Assembly (NCBI RefSeq): GCF_002162835.1
Contig: NZ_MAAX01000117.1
Coordinates: forward strand, 1-52,365
Length of the DNA: 52,365 bases
DNA from: Nonlabens dokdonensis
GTDB lineage: Bacteria; Bacteroidota; Bacteroidia; Flavobacteriales; Flavobacteriaceae
Direction of reading: 5' to 3'
This document shows, in pieces, positions 1 to 9,130 of the stretch (position 1 is the stretch's first letter; every line of letters begins with the position of its first letter). The position numbers and the translations under genes were made by a program. A model generated the notes under the pieces. That model was not told where the DNA came from and ran no database searches. It saw only the letters and a program-made list of their open reading frames with translations.

Positions 1-175
1 ACCGCTTGCCCTTGCTTTAATTTTTGCAGTAGATAGGCCACTAGATATGTTACGTACCACTGTAAATGTTACCGGTGATGCTACTGTTGCATCTGTAGTG
101 GCAAAAAGTTTAGGGAAATTTGGTGAACCAAAAGTTAAAGAATGGGACGATCATTTCGACGAAGTGTCGTCTTAA
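1..175 (+). CDS. Dicarboxylate/amino acid:cation symporter (DAACS/SDF family), C-terminal fragment
   Basis: The window opens inside a reading frame (first full codon at base 2) that ends with TAA at 173-175, leaving 57 residues. The fragment contains RPLDMLRTTVNVTGDA, which matches the last core transmembrane segment of sodium- or proton-coupled glutamate/dicarboxylate symporters, where the N-V-T-G-D residues line the substrate and cation site. The tail ends in an acidic cytoplasmic stretch (KEWDDHFDEVSS). The full protein would be an inner-membrane importer of C4-dicarboxylates or acidic amino acids. Which substrate it takes cannot be told from the fragment. Family call is firm because this motif is very specific; the start lies outside the window. 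Confidence 0.85.
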   Translation, partial: PLALALIFAVDRPLDMLRTTVNVTGDATVASVVAKSLGKFGEPKVKEWDDHFDEVSS

Positions 176-275
176 GAGATTGTTAAATACTTGTTGACGA
201 TATTTACAATTCGTTAAACTAATATCAGTAGATTTATAGAATCAAAAGTATATTTTTGATTTTAAACATTCTCTG

Positions 276-2489
276 ATGAATAAAATCTTTACTCTAATTA
301 TCTTACTATCAGGTTTTCTAATGACCTCTCAAGTAGGAATAGGTACTGCGTCTCCCGACCCTGCAGCAGCATTAGATATAAACTCTCAATTACCAGATGG
401 TACTTACGGAGGTTTAAAATTGCCTACCATGACTCTAGCAGATCGTGCTACGATCGCTACGCCGATTCCTGACGGCTTGATGATTTATATTCTGGATGGA
501 ACCACAAGATGCGTTCAAATATGGGATGCAACTCAAACTAGTTGGATAAATTGGTACTGTATGAACCAACTTCCAGTTGCTAGTTCCGTTAGTTTTTCTG
601 GAACTACTGATGTAGGAGAAACGCTTGCAGGTAGTTATACTTATACAGATGTTGAAAATGATGCTGAGTCAGGAACTACATTTCAATGGTATAGAGCTAC
701 TGATATTAGTGGAACAGGTAGTGCAGCTATTGCTGGCGCAACTTCTATTGATTATGTAACTACTATTGATGACGGAGATCAATTTGTGGCTTTAGGTGTA
801 ACTCCACAAGCGAGTAGTGGAGCAAGTCCTGGAGTAGAGGTGCTGTCTACTTATCAAGAAATATCTTTTTTACAGACACTTGTAGAATTTGATAGAGCCG
901 CTACCACTATTCCAGAAGGAACCTCTAGAACTATACCAATCTTGATTACCAATCCTAATCCATCAATCGCAACAACCGTAGACGTAGCGTTTGATTCTGG
1001 AAATACAAGCACGTTTGGTAGTTTAGGAACAGATTATACTATTGATAATGATGGTACTAATATAACTTCAATACCATTTACAGTTACCATACCAGCTGGA
1101 GATACTGCATATAATAATATTACTATCACAGTCCTTCAGGATAATGAAAATGCGATAGACGAAGTGCTCTATTTAGTACTTCAAAATGTGAGTGGTGGAT
1201 CCAGTGCGGCTTTAAGTGGTAATCAAGATGATCACATAGTTTATAGTGATGATGATGAATTTGCTACTGAGGTAGCATTTATTGCTACCGCATCAAGTGT
1301 TGAAGAGCCACTTACTCCTGGTAATTCCAGCACAATTGATGTAGCCATAACTAACCCATCAACTGTGACAGCTACAACAGTTCAAGTAACGTTGAACGCA
1401 AGTAGCACAGTAGAAACAGGTGATTATACGATTAATTATGATGGTTCTCCTGTAACGTTTCCATTCACGGTTACCTTTCTTGCCGGACAAACGGCAAATG
1501 AAAGTTTTACCATTACTTCTTTAAATGATCCCGATGCAAGTGACGAGTTATTAAATATAGAGTTAACATCTCCAGCAGGAGGAATAGCAACAGCTATATT
1601 AGGTACCAATGACTCACACGATTTGACAATAAATGATGACGATGTTGCTACAGTGGTTGAGTTTGCAACTTCAACTTTTAGTATTAATGAAGATGATATT
1701 GATACCATAACAATTAATTTAAATAACCCTTCAGCAACGGTTGCAACTACTGTAGAAGTTGCTATAGGAGCAAGTAGTACCGTAGCAGGTGCTGGAGTTG
1801 ATTTTGATATCGACTATGCGAGCACGACAATAGCGAGTTATCCTTTTACCGTCACTTTTCCAGCAGGTGTTACGAGTCAGACGATAGATTTATATGCATA
1901 TGATGATATGAATACAGCAAACGAAACGTTAATCTTAAATCTACAGAATGTCTCTGGTGGTTTTCTTGCACAATTGGGTACTAATGTAACTAACACGGTA
2001 ACTATTAATGATGATGATGCGCCATTAACTTATGTTCAAGATTTTGATGGAAATAATACATGGACATATACTTTATCTACACCTTTATGTACTAATTCCC
2101 CTGATACATGGGATATTGTTTCTTCACCATTTTCAGGAATTACCATGACAAATAATTTTTTTGGAGTTCGTGATTTAAATGGTAATTGCGGTTCGGCAAC
2201 TGGCGAAACAATTACTTTTGGAACAGTTTCTATCGGAACACAAACACAAATAAGTTTTGATTATGAAGTAATAGGGTTCGACAACGGCGATGACGTAGAA
2301 TATACTGTGATATTCGATGGAGTACCTCAAACTACAGTTGTATTAATAAATGGATCTTCTAATTTAAATGCATCGGGAACCGTAAACATCCCTATTCCTA
2401 TGGGAACAAATAACGTTAGTTTAGAACTATTTGTAACTCAAAACGGAGATGGTGATATAGGAGGATTTGACAACTTTATAATTCAATAA
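276..2489 (+). CDS. Secreted Calx-beta repeat protein
   Basis: A 737-residue exported protein. Residues 1-19 form a signal peptide (MNKIFTLIILLSGFLMTSQ), followed by a roughly 80-residue domain beginning VGIGTASPDPAAALDI, a module common at the N terminus of Bacteroidota surface proteins. Three Calx-beta-like repeats start near residues 203, 333 and 461; each begins V-x-F and ends in an Asp-rich DDD stretch, suggesting calcium binding. Residues 590-737 form a beta-rich, jelly-roll-like end domain finishing GGFDNFIIQ. No recognisable type IX sorting domain is present at the C terminus, so its export route and anchoring are unclear. It lies 1 bp upstream of a shorter paralog with the same N-terminal module, implying co-transcription. 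Probable role: adhesion or surface structure; the exact ligand is unknown. Confidence 0.75.
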   Translation: MNKIFTLIILLSGFLMTSQVGIGTASPDPAAALDINSQLPDGTYGGLKLPTMTLADRATIATPIPDGLMIYILDGTTRCVQIWDATQTSWINWYCMNQLPVASSVSFSGTTDVGETLAGSYTYTDVENDAESGTTFQWYRATDISGTGSAAIAGATSIDYVTTIDDGDQFVALGVTPQASSGASPGVEVLSTYQEISFLQTLVEFDRAATTIPEGTSRTIPILITNPNPSIATTVDVAFDSGNTSTFGSLGTDYTIDNDGTNITSIPFTVTIPAGDTAYNNITITVLQDNENAIDEVLYLVLQNVSGGSSAALSGNQDDHIVYSDDDEFATEVAFIATASSVEEPLTPGNSSTIDVAITNPSTVTATTVQVTLNASSTVETGDYTINYDGSPVTFPFTVTFLAGQTANESFTITSLNDPDASDELLNIELTSPAGGIATAILGTNDSHDLTINDDDVATVVEFATSTFSINEDDIDTITINLNNPSATVATTVEVAIGASSTVAGAGVDFDIDYASTTIASYPFTVTFPAGVTSQTIDLYAYDDMNTANETLILNLQNVSGGFLAQLGTNVTNTVTINDDDAPLTYVQDFDGNNTWTYTLSTPLCTNSPDTWDIVSSPFSGITMTNNFFGVRDLNGNCGSATGETITFGTVSIGTQTQISFDYEVIGFDNGDDVEYTVIFDGVPQTTVVLINGSSNLNASGTVNIPIPMGTNNVSLELFVTQNGDGDIGGFDNFIIQ

Positions 2490-2490
2490 A

Positions 2491-3369
2491 ATGAAGATAA
2501 CAGTTACTTTTTTATTGTTGATAAGTTTGACAATCAATGCCCAAGTAGGTATCAATACTAACGATCCTAACGTTGCGGCTGCTTTAGATATAAATGCTCA
2601 AAGTACCATTAATTATGGAGGATTATCCATTCCTGTGGTTACAGAAGCACAACGTAGTACTGTTATCGTTACTCCAGCGAGTGAGGGAACCATGCTATTC
2701 GTAACTTATTCAAGTGGTGATCGCTGCTTAGAAATTTATGATGGAATACAGAATACCTGGCAAAAGATCAATTGTCTAACTTTAGCTCCTGTAGTATTAT
2801 ATTCAGAGGATTTTGAAAGTTATTCAACAGGCACAGGAATTAATGGATCTGGAAATTCTGGAGACTATCCTGCCTCTGTTACCCAATGGACTCTGAATGA
2901 TGTGAATGGTACACTAGCCTCTTCAGATTACGTGGAAACAAGGTCTGGAGAATTAGAAATTAATGATACTAATGGACCTATAGAATTTGATACGCAATCT
3001 ATAAATATAAGTGGTTATAGTAATATATCTTTTAGCATTGATTTAAGTGGTATAGGAGAGTTAGAATATAATCCATCGCTTCACAGTTCAGATGACACTA
3101 ATGCGGTAAATGATTATATGGATGTTTCTTATTCTATCGATGGAGGCGCTTTTACCACAATTACAGATTTTAATGGTAATGGTACAACACATCATACATT
3201 AATCCCTTATTATGTAAGTGGTAATTCTGGGAGTGCTCCATTTTTTCCAGATGATACAGTTACACAGACAGGTTTAAGTGGATCTACACTCATTATAAAA
3301 GTGCGTTTTCAGAACTGGTCTGGTAATGAATACTTTTATATTGATAATATTATAGTTACAGGGAATTAA
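2491..3369 (+). CDS. Secreted protein, paralog of the upstream Calx-beta protein without the repeats
   Basis: A 292-residue exported protein starting one base after the stop of the upstream gene, so almost certainly in one operon with it. It has a signal peptide (MKITVTFLLLISLTINAQ), then the same VGINTNDPNVAAALDI module (residues about 19-100) as its neighbour, including matching Cys residues near the module end (DRCLEI, KINCLT). The remaining 190 residues are one beta-sandwich-like domain starting YSEDFESYSTG and ending YFYIDNIIVTGN, a pattern seen in carbohydrate- or protein-binding domains attached to secreted Bacteroidota proteins. No catalytic motif is visible and no type IX sorting domain is present. 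It looks like the product of tandem duplication followed by loss or gain of the Calx-beta repeats. Confidence 0.7.
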   Translation: MKITVTFLLLISLTINAQVGINTNDPNVAAALDINAQSTINYGGLSIPVVTEAQRSTVIVTPASEGTMLFVTYSSGDRCLEIYDGIQNTWQKINCLTLAPVVLYSEDFESYSTGTGINGSGNSGDYPASVTQWTLNDVNGTLASSDYVETRSGELEINDTNGPIEFDTQSINISGYSNISFSIDLSGIGELEYNPSLHSSDDTNAVNDYMDVSYSIDGGAFTTITDFNGNGTTHHTLIPYYVSGNSGSAPFFPDDTVTQTGLSGSTLIIKVRFQNWSGNEYFYIDNIIVTGN

Positions 3370-3486
3370 CTTTTCTATTTATTTGCTAAAACCTCTGTTA
3401 AAAAAGCCTTATTATTCTATAACTACTCTGGTATCTATCATATTTTCTTCTTAGTTTGCGTACTTAATCAACCAAAAAATTAAGAG

Positions 3487-4518
3487 ATGAACATTTGTTT
3501 TATCATGTATCCATGGGAAGAAATCAAGGCAGAAACTGATTCTACCTTAACCATAATTCATGAGTGTATTAAACGTGGTCATAAAGTGGCTATAGCTACA
3601 CCTGCAAATCTTACCATAAGAAATAGTATTGCCTATGCTTTTTCTAAAGTGATTAAGAAAATGGATAAAGTACCAGCTCAAATGAAATCTTTCTATAAGC
3701 AAGCCCAGCTCAAAGAGAAGATGCTACCGCTAGCTGGTTTTGATATAATCATGATGAGAGCAAATCCACCATTAGATCCTATTGCGCTTAATTTTTTAGA
3801 TTCTGTAAAAGATGATGTGTTTATCGTAAATGATATTGAAGGATTAAGAGAAGCAAATAATAAATTATATACGGCTTGTTTTGATGATCCTAACAATGAG
3901 ATTATTCCTGCAACCCATGTTTCTAAAAATAAGCAATATCTTAAAAGCGTCATTAAAGAAAATCCACGAGATAAAATGATCATGAAACCATTGAACGGTT
4001 ATGGTGGTAGCGGTGTTATCATGATAGAAAAAACTGCAATGGGCAATGTAAATTCCTTGCTTGATTTTTACATTGATAATAAAGACGGTTCTACAAATTA
4101 TGTAATTTTACAAGATTACATAGAAGGAGCAGATAAAGGTGACTCTCGTATATTATTATTAAATGGAGAACCTATAGGAGCTGTACGACGAGTACCTGGA
4201 GATGAGGATCATAGATCTAATATTAGTGCAGGAGGAACTTTCCAGCGTCATCAACTTACAAAAGCAGAAAAAAACCTTTGTAAAAAAATAGGCCCAAAGC
4301 TAATTAAGGATGGATTATACTTTGTGGGAATAGATGTGATTAATGGCATGCTGGTAGAGGTTAATGTAATGTCACCAGGAGGCATTGTACAAATTAACAA
4401 GGCATCTAAAGTTAAAATCCAATCTAAAATTATAGATTATTTTGAGAATGTCGTTCAAGATCGTATCAAGTCATTAGAACGTCGCAATAAACTTAAAAGT
4501 ACCATAGTAGATGCTTAA
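3487..4518 (+). CDS. ATP-grasp ligase, glutathione-synthase-like
   Basis: A 343-residue cytoplasmic protein of the glutathione synthase/RimK ATP-grasp superfamily. The N-terminal domain contains FDIIMMRANPPLDP, the conserved substrate-domain segment of GshB-like enzymes. The ATP-grasp core shows KPLNGYGGSGVIMI (ATP-binding lysine and glycine loop, residues about 160-175), a DYIEGADKGDSRILLLNGEP segment, AVRRVPGDEDHRSNISAGG, and the metal-binding VEVNVMSPGGI near residue 297. Such enzymes join a carboxylate to an amine through an acyl phosphate. The next gene overlaps it by 8 bp, and the third gene of the operon encodes a predicted metallopeptidase, so the product is probably a glutamyl-type peptide or modified protein rather than ordinary glutathione. 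That substrate is an inference; the ATP-grasp fold is clear. Confidence 0.8.
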   Translation: MNICFIMYPWEEIKAETDSTLTIIHECIKRGHKVAIATPANLTIRNSIAYAFSKVIKKMDKVPAQMKSFYKQAQLKEKMLPLAGFDIIMMRANPPLDPIALNFLDSVKDDVFIVNDIEGLREANNKLYTACFDDPNNEIIPATHVSKNKQYLKSVIKENPRDKMIMKPLNGYGGSGVIMIEKTAMGNVNSLLDFYIDNKDGSTNYVILQDYIEGADKGDSRILLLNGEPIGAVRRVPGDEDHRSNISAGGTFQRHQLTKAEKNLCKKIGPKLIKDGLYFVGIDVINGMLVEVNVMSPGGIVQINKASKVKIQSKIIDYFENVVQDRIKSLERRNKLKSTIVDA

Positions 4519-5341
4519 ATTGTCCATTTTAGAAATCATTGAACGCATTGAGAGAGAAGAAGCGTTTCATGCGGTAGTGGAGGATTATTCCTTTTCCATA
4601 AAAATAGATGATTATGTTCCATATGCTTGTGCAGCGATACATAATGGCCATCATTTCCCTAAAGATCTTTGGGAGAACTGTCATCACACAGAGCATGAAA
4701 GATGGTATGAAGAAGACCCATGCACTGGACAAATGATTTCAGGATTACCTATCACTTTAATTGCGCACGATAGTAGGTTTGAATACGATTTAAACAGACA
4801 CCCTAAAACTGCCTTATATGATACTGCTTGGGGTAAAAAATTGTGGAAAGTACCACTAACTGAAAAACAAAAGGTAAGGGCATTAACTAAACATGAAAAT
4901 TTTTATAAAGTAGTACTAACTTTACTGGTAAAGTTAGAAGAACTTTTTGGCAGTTGTGTTTTCTACGATTTACACTCATACAATTGGAAACGATGGGATC
5001 GCGAGGTACCAGTTTTTAATATAGGAACTTCTAATGTAGATAATGACAAGTTTAGTGTAGCCATAAAACAATGGCAGGAAATCCTTAACGATATGCCATT
5101 ACCCATTGATCAAAAAGTAGCTTGTTCTATCAACGATGTTTTTCAAGGAAATGGTTTCTTCTTAAAGTACGTTACTTCTAATTCACTAAATACACTAGTT
5201 CTTGCAACAGAAGTTTCCAAGATCTATTGCGACGAGTTAACAGGTAGAATTTATCCAGAAGTTGTTCATTCTATAGAAGACATGTTCCGCTATTATATAA
5301 AAGCTCATGCTCATCGCTTTTATGACAGACATGATGCCTAA
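4511..5341 (+). CDS. N-formylglutamate amidohydrolase family protein
   Basis: A 276-residue protein whose ATG overlaps the end of the ATP-grasp gene by 8 bp, indicating translational coupling. It carries the features of the N-formylglutamate amidohydrolase (FGase) fold: AIHNGHHFPKDL (a probable metal-binding histidine segment near residue 42), a conserved acidic patch EEDPCTG, and FYDLHSYNW (Asp-x-His, near residue 154). The family belongs to zinc-dependent peptidase-like folds that hydrolyse an amide bond on a glutamate-like substrate. Its position between a ligase and a peptidase suggests it works on the same small molecule or peptide. True N-formylglutamate activity is not shown; histidine-degradation genes, the usual setting for that enzyme, are absent here. 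Confidence 0.72.
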   Translation: MLKLSILEIIERIEREEAFHAVVEDYSFSIKIDDYVPYACAAIHNGHHFPKDLWENCHHTEHERWYEEDPCTGQMISGLPITLIAHDSRFEYDLNRHPKTALYDTAWGKKLWKVPLTEKQKVRALTKHENFYKVVLTLLVKLEELFGSCVFYDLHSYNWKRWDREVPVFNIGTSNVDNDKFSVAIKQWQEILNDMPLPIDQKVACSINDVFQGNGFFLKYVTSNSLNTLVLATEVSKIYCDELTGRIYPEVVHSIEDMFRYYIKAHAHRFYDRHDA

Positions 5342-6509
5342 AAATTCTCCTGACATAGATCTATCAAAATTTCAAGATGTTCTTGATATAGATGCAAATA
5401 TTCATCGCATTGTAAAAAATCTCGAATTACTTGCCTATATCAATCCGCTTAATATCTCACAGGAACGTAAAGAGTTTTTCAAATCTAAATATATACACGA
5501 GCCCCAATTTAAATATCGTAAACTTAAATTCAAGCCTTACAAGTTGCATCGCATGTTCTTTAGTCAGCGACTAGAACGCATTGAAGATGATGATATACGG
5601 TCGTTATATAAGGATATCATCTATACATACAGTGGTCTCGTGCAGTGTATTGAGACCATACGTGAGCCTAGCAGTAAATTCTACTTTAATAGTTTACGCT
5701 TTTTTGGTACACCAACAGAAAAAATGGTAGAAAATGCTAAGTTCATATTACATTTTAAAGATGAGCCGCTTACAGAAATCAAACACCAGGCTGTTTTAAG
5801 TACTGAAGAGGCAGAGGCTTTTTTCATAAAGTATAGAGAACTGTATGACTTTGACTTTGATATAAAAACAAGTAGTGCAATGAGTGCTGCGGCTATGGTT
5901 TCAAATAAAGACAAGTCGCTTATTCTTAAAAAAGGACATTTATACTCTCAACACGAGCTTAATGTGCTGGCTCATCATGAAATAGGTGTACACCTTGTCA
6001 CAACATTTAATGCTATCGAGCAACCTCTCAAAATCTTTAGCAATGGTTTTCCTAATAATGTAGAAACTCAGGAAGGTCTTGCAGTGATGTCAGAATATAT
6101 GAGTGGTAATCTGACCCTTAGTCGTTTAAAAGAACTTGCTTATAGAGTCATAGCAACAGATTCTCTAATTAAAGGATATTCATTTGCAGACACCTTTGAT
6201 TTGATACATGGTCAGTACAAACTTGATAGAGATCGAGCTTTTAATATAACCCTTCGTACACATCGTGGCGGTGGTTTTACTAAAGACGCATTATACCTTT
6301 CTGGCTTGAAAAAGGTATATGATTTACACAAGTCTAATACTTCATTTGACAATATGATATTAGGAAAATGCTCTTTAGAGTATAATAATATCATAGAAAA
6401 AATGAAAGAATTACGACTGGTATCACCAGCAACCCATCATGCAAAAAGCTTTGATGCTCAACTTAATAATAATCCGACTATAGACTTTATACTCGGTCAC
6501 TTAAAATAG
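5307..6509 (+). CDS. QEGLA-motif / MATCAP-like metallopeptidase (DUF1704 family)
   Basis: A 400-residue protein of the family often named flavohemoglobin expression-modulating QEGLA motif protein. It has the metal-binding HEIGVH (H224, E225, H229, an HExxxH motif) followed by QEGLA with a probable third ligand at E256. The same fold was later recognised in eukaryotic MATCAP enzymes that remove the C-terminal tyrosine of tubulin, so a carboxypeptidase-like activity on a protein or peptide tail is plausible. Start choice is open: ATGs also occur at 5322, 5331 and 5334; the 5334 ATG would overlap the previous gene by 8 bp, exactly like the previous junction. It is the third gene of the operon with the ATP-grasp ligase. 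Family confident, reaction inferred. Confidence 0.75.
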   Translation: MLIAFMTDMMPKNSPDIDLSKFQDVLDIDANIHRIVKNLELLAYINPLNISQERKEFFKSKYIHEPQFKYRKLKFKPYKLHRMFFSQRLERIEDDDIRSLYKDIIYTYSGLVQCIETIREPSSKFYFNSLRFFGTPTEKMVENAKFILHFKDEPLTEIKHQAVLSTEEAEAFFIKYRELYDFDFDIKTSSAMSAAAMVSNKDKSLILKKGHLYSQHELNVLAHHEIGVHLVTTFNAIEQPLKIFSNGFPNNVETQEGLAVMSEYMSGNLTLSRLKELAYRVIATDSLIKGYSFADTFDLIHGQYKLDRDRAFNITLRTHRGGGFTKDALYLSGLKKVYDLHKSNTSFDNMILGKCSLEYNNIIEKMKELRLVSPATHHAKSFDAQLNNNPTIDFILGHLK

Positions 6510-6530
6510 TGAAGTTATTGGTGGAGATTC

Positions 6531-6546
6531 CGCTTTCGCGAAAGCG
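6531..6546. repeat. Iterated palindrome copy 1
   Basis: Exact CGCTTTCGCGAAAGCG, followed on the plus strand by AGATCA. It lies in the 55-bp gap between two convergent genes, where it might also fold as a hairpin; there is no T-tract. Confidence 0.9.
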
Positions 6547-6564
6547 AGATCAAAATGATCACTT

Positions 6565-8397
6565 CTATAGTTTATAAATTTTATGAGTGGACGATTTTCC
6601 ATATAGGTTGACACTTTTTAATATATACAAGCCATTTGATAATTGAGATAAGTCTACCTCGTTTAATCCTGATGATAATCTATCGTACCTTAATAGCTTA
6701 CCACTTAAATCAAATAGAGAATAGCTAGTGTCATGTAGTGTATTTATAGTTATGTAATTTGTTACTGGGTTAGGATATAACGCCACAATACCTTCAGTAG
6801 GTCGATCATTTATTGATAAAGGATCATAAATGACCGTATTATAGGTATTAGTTGTGATAGGTAAGTTATAATCAAAGAAAATGTTTGCAGTAGCTTCAAA
6901 ATCATCGCCTACTGATGCAGTGGTACTTGATTTGATTCTATAGAAAATCCATCCATGACTTGCTGGTTCATTTGTTGTGCTATCTTCTAGATTGATATTA
7001 TTAAAAGTATAGGTAAGTTCATTTCCATTGATAATTGATGTTGTATATGCGTGTGATGCGGTTAATGGCTCAAACGTGCTCCAGTCTAATTCTGAGTCTA
7101 ATACAGTTTTAACAATTATATTTACTGCAGATGCAGTGCCCGTATTTTGAAAACGGATTCTATAAGTTAATTCATCACCTACTTGGGCAGGCGTGATTTG
7201 ATCACCTTGTATACACAAAACATCATTTGGGTCATATGCATTTACTACCGGTTGACTCAAATTAATATTATTATTAGTAGGATCAAAATCTACAGCTGGT
7301 GTGATGTTTCCAGTAAAATTTAATATTTCGCCTGAATTAACAGTAGGCGGCGTAAAAATATTAAATGACATCGTGATGCTTCTTATTTCCAATGGCGTTA
7401 GATTGCTATAAGTCCAGGTAATGGAATTACTTGTTACACTGGATGGAGTTATGGAGGCTGATAGGAAAGTCATTTTAGTCGCATCAAAGTTTAATACTAT
7501 AGATTCATTGCCAGTGGTAACATTCCCATGATTCATATAAATAAGTTCATAGTCTGCATTAAATCCTGGTCTAGCTAGTGTCTGGCTTACTAATTGAGCG
7601 CTCACATCTATACCAGTCGTATTGCTCGTAAGACAAAAATCATTGTTTAAATACGAATTTGTTGTAGAGTCTATAGTTAGATTAATAGAGCTTGGAATAG
7701 CAATTAGATTACCATTATTTACTGGTTCAATTAAAAAATTGCCAGTTATATTGGGCAAAAGAAAAGTATAATTACCATTGATTGTTGATGTAAAGTAACT
7801 TGAATTATCGCTCAGGTTAGTAATTTTCATAGGAAAATTATTCAACATATTAGGGTTAGAGCAGCTGGTTGCGTTAATAGAACCACTCACTATTTTGGGA
7901 TTATAAACTTCTAAACGAGCACCAGCTAAAAAGAACTGACTGCTAGGTATTGTGATTCTAAGCTGATAGTTGCCTGCGGTAACGTTCGAAAAAATCAAGG
8001 TGCTATTTTTAGGATTAGGCCAGTCTGTACATGTTCCGGCTATGGTATTAATGGTAGTTGCGCTAATCGAAGTTGAATTAGAATCGATCAATTCAAAAGT
8101 GCCTGCGTTACCTGTAAAAATTAATCCGTATTCTAGCTCTAGTTCATAAAAACCACTTGCCCCTAAACTAAAAACAGGAGAAGTGATCGTTGCATTAGGA
8201 TTACCTAAATTATCTACAAACAATGCCTTACAACCACCATTGAACCATGATGCAGTTACCGTATTAGGCGCAATAGTCCAGTTCATTACATCTGCAGCAG
8301 TGCTAAAAGAACTAGATGGAATAGGCACATTCTGACCATAAGAACAAGGCACAAAAAGAATGCATATAAAACTGATTAGGAGTAAAGTGTTTTTCAT
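6565..8397 (-). CDS. T9SS type A sorting domain protein with DUF11/DUF7619-like repeats
   Basis: A 610-residue secreted protein. It starts with a signal peptide (MKNTLLLISFICILFVPCSYGQ), continues with a beta-sandwich region of about 150 residues, then a carboxypeptidase-regulatory-like stretch (residues about 170-260), and from about residue 270 to 510 two immunoglobulin-like CARDB/DUF11-type domains with the phrase YDPNDVLCIQGDQITP, typical of a conserved repeat found just before type IX signals. The last 80 residues, from ALYPNPVTNYITI to YGKSSTHKIYKL, are a textbook type A sorting domain directing secretion through the type IX system and attachment to the outer surface. No enzyme motif is visible. 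It is transcribed alone and converges on the peptidase operon. Likely an adhesin or structural surface protein. Confidence 0.82.
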   Translation of the reverse strand: MKNTLLLISFICILFVPCSYGQNVPIPSSSFSTAADVMNWTIAPNTVTASWFNGGCKALFVDNLGNPNATITSPVFSLGASGFYELELEYGLIFTGNAGTFELIDSNSTSISATTINTIAGTCTDWPNPKNSTLIFSNVTAGNYQLRITIPSSQFFLAGARLEVYNPKIVSGSINATSCSNPNMLNNFPMKITNLSDNSSYFTSTINGNYTFLLPNITGNFLIEPVNNGNLIAIPSSINLTIDSTTNSYLNNDFCLTSNTTGIDVSAQLVSQTLARPGFNADYELIYMNHGNVTTGNESIVLNFDATKMTFLSASITPSSVTSNSITWTYSNLTPLEIRSITMSFNIFTPPTVNSGEILNFTGNITPAVDFDPTNNNINLSQPVVNAYDPNDVLCIQGDQITPAQVGDELTYRIRFQNTGTASAVNIIVKTVLDSELDWSTFEPLTASHAYTTSIINGNELTYTFNNINLEDSTTNEPASHGWIFYRIKSSTTASVGDDFEATANIFFDYNLPITTNTYNTVIYDPLSINDRPTEGIVALYPNPVTNYITINTLHDTSYSLFDLSGKLLRYDRLSSGLNEVDLSQLSNGLYILKSVNLYGKSSTHKIYKL

Positions 8398-8511
8398 AAT
8401 TATCTATTTTTAAGTAGATTAAACTTAATACTCGAAACTAGTCTTTTAAGCTTCTTGATACCACTTAGAAATGTTGAATAGTGGACTTGAATAGATTAAA
8501 CAAGGAGATCG

Positions 8512-8575
8512 TACAATAAAGTGTCATTGCAAGCCTTTTTAAATTAAAGCAGGCTTATTTATGAGCTTTATTGTA
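8512..8575. repeat. Nested inverted repeat
   Basis: Outer arms TACAATAAAG (8512-8521) and CTTTATTGTA (8566-8575) are perfect complements over 10 bp. Inner arms AAGCCT (8531-8536) and AGGCTT (8551-8556) pair within the same loop. It lies about 115 bp upstream of the T9SS gene start, without a T-tract, so it may be a leader structure or a regulator site rather than a terminator. Confidence 0.5.
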
Positions 8576-8615
8576 AATGACAAGATCTAAGGCTGTTGTT
8601 AGATTGAATTATTAT

Positions 8616-8631
8616 CGCTTTCGCGAAAGCG
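8616..8631. repeat. Iterated palindrome copy 2
   Basis: Exact CGCTTTCGCGAAAGCG in the large divergent intergenic region, followed by AAATCA, close to the AGATCA seen after copies 1, 8 and 10. Confidence 0.9.
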
Positions 8632-8943
8632 AAATCACCATTTATATTACAACCTTATCTATAAGATCTATGATTAAATAAGCCTTAAGAAGTCCAGCAT
8701 GTCGGAATAACGACAACGGTACTAGCGCATATTCTTTTGGTTTTTTTAATGAAATGTCTGTTTTTACCCAAATTTAAATTCTAGTATTTATACTGTTTTA
8801 AACCATTGATTATCAGTATACATTTAACATGTATTTAAAAACGATCCATCGATTGAGTAGCTACATTTTTTTTTAAATACAATAGGTGGAATCCGAAAAG
8901 CCTAAATTTTTCAATAGAGTAGGAGAACCAAAATACTTTTATT

Positions 8944-9123
8944 ATGAGTAGTGAAATTAAAATGAACAAAGCAGAGATTTTATCTCAATTAAAAAAAGAA
9001 GGCGTAACAAACCTAGACGAGTTTGCAGATATGCTTATCAAAAAAACACATAAAGATGGTGATGAAAATAAACCTATTGTTATGGCAGCAATAGTTTATC
9101 AGCACGGTTTCGTATCGCACTAG
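8944..9123 (+). CDS. Putative RiPP-like precursor peptide (59 aa)
   Basis: A short gene of 59 codons from ATG 8944 to TAG 9121-9123. A second in-frame ATG at codon 7 (MNKAEILSQLKKEG) could be the real start. The first two thirds are charged and probably helical, with TNLDEFADMLIKK resembling the leader region of ribosomally made peptide precursors. After a polar linker (THKDGDENKP) comes a compact hydrophobic tail, IVMAAIVYQHGFVSH, ending at the stop codon and rich in residues open to oxidation (Tyr, His, Gln, Met). There is no signal peptide. A strong hairpin follows at once, then three tightly packed genes including a 2-oxoglutarate-type dioxygenase. This layout is typical of peptide natural-product loci, but I recognise no known leader family, so the role is inferred. 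It could instead be a small regulatory protein. Confidence 0.6.
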   Translation: MSSEIKMNKAEILSQLKKEGVTNLDEFADMLIKKTHKDGDENKPIVMAAIVYQHGFVSH

Positions 9124-9130
9124 ATATATC

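Larger units (their letters stand above)
8398..8943. other. 546-bp intergenic region between divergent genes
   Basis: No convincing reading frame. It must hold the promoters of the T9SS protein (minus) and of the 59-codon peptide gene (plus). It contains a nested inverted repeat at 8512-8575, an iterated palindrome at 8616-8631 and very AT-rich stretches at 8750-8900. No TTG-N19-TAnnTTTG promoter with full consensus was found; TACATTTA near 8818 is the closest -7-like match. Confidence 0.6.

Noticed and set aside
6531-6546. Palindrome as a rho-independent terminator
   Set aside because: It can fold but has no T-tract, and the same element occurs within genes that are read through.
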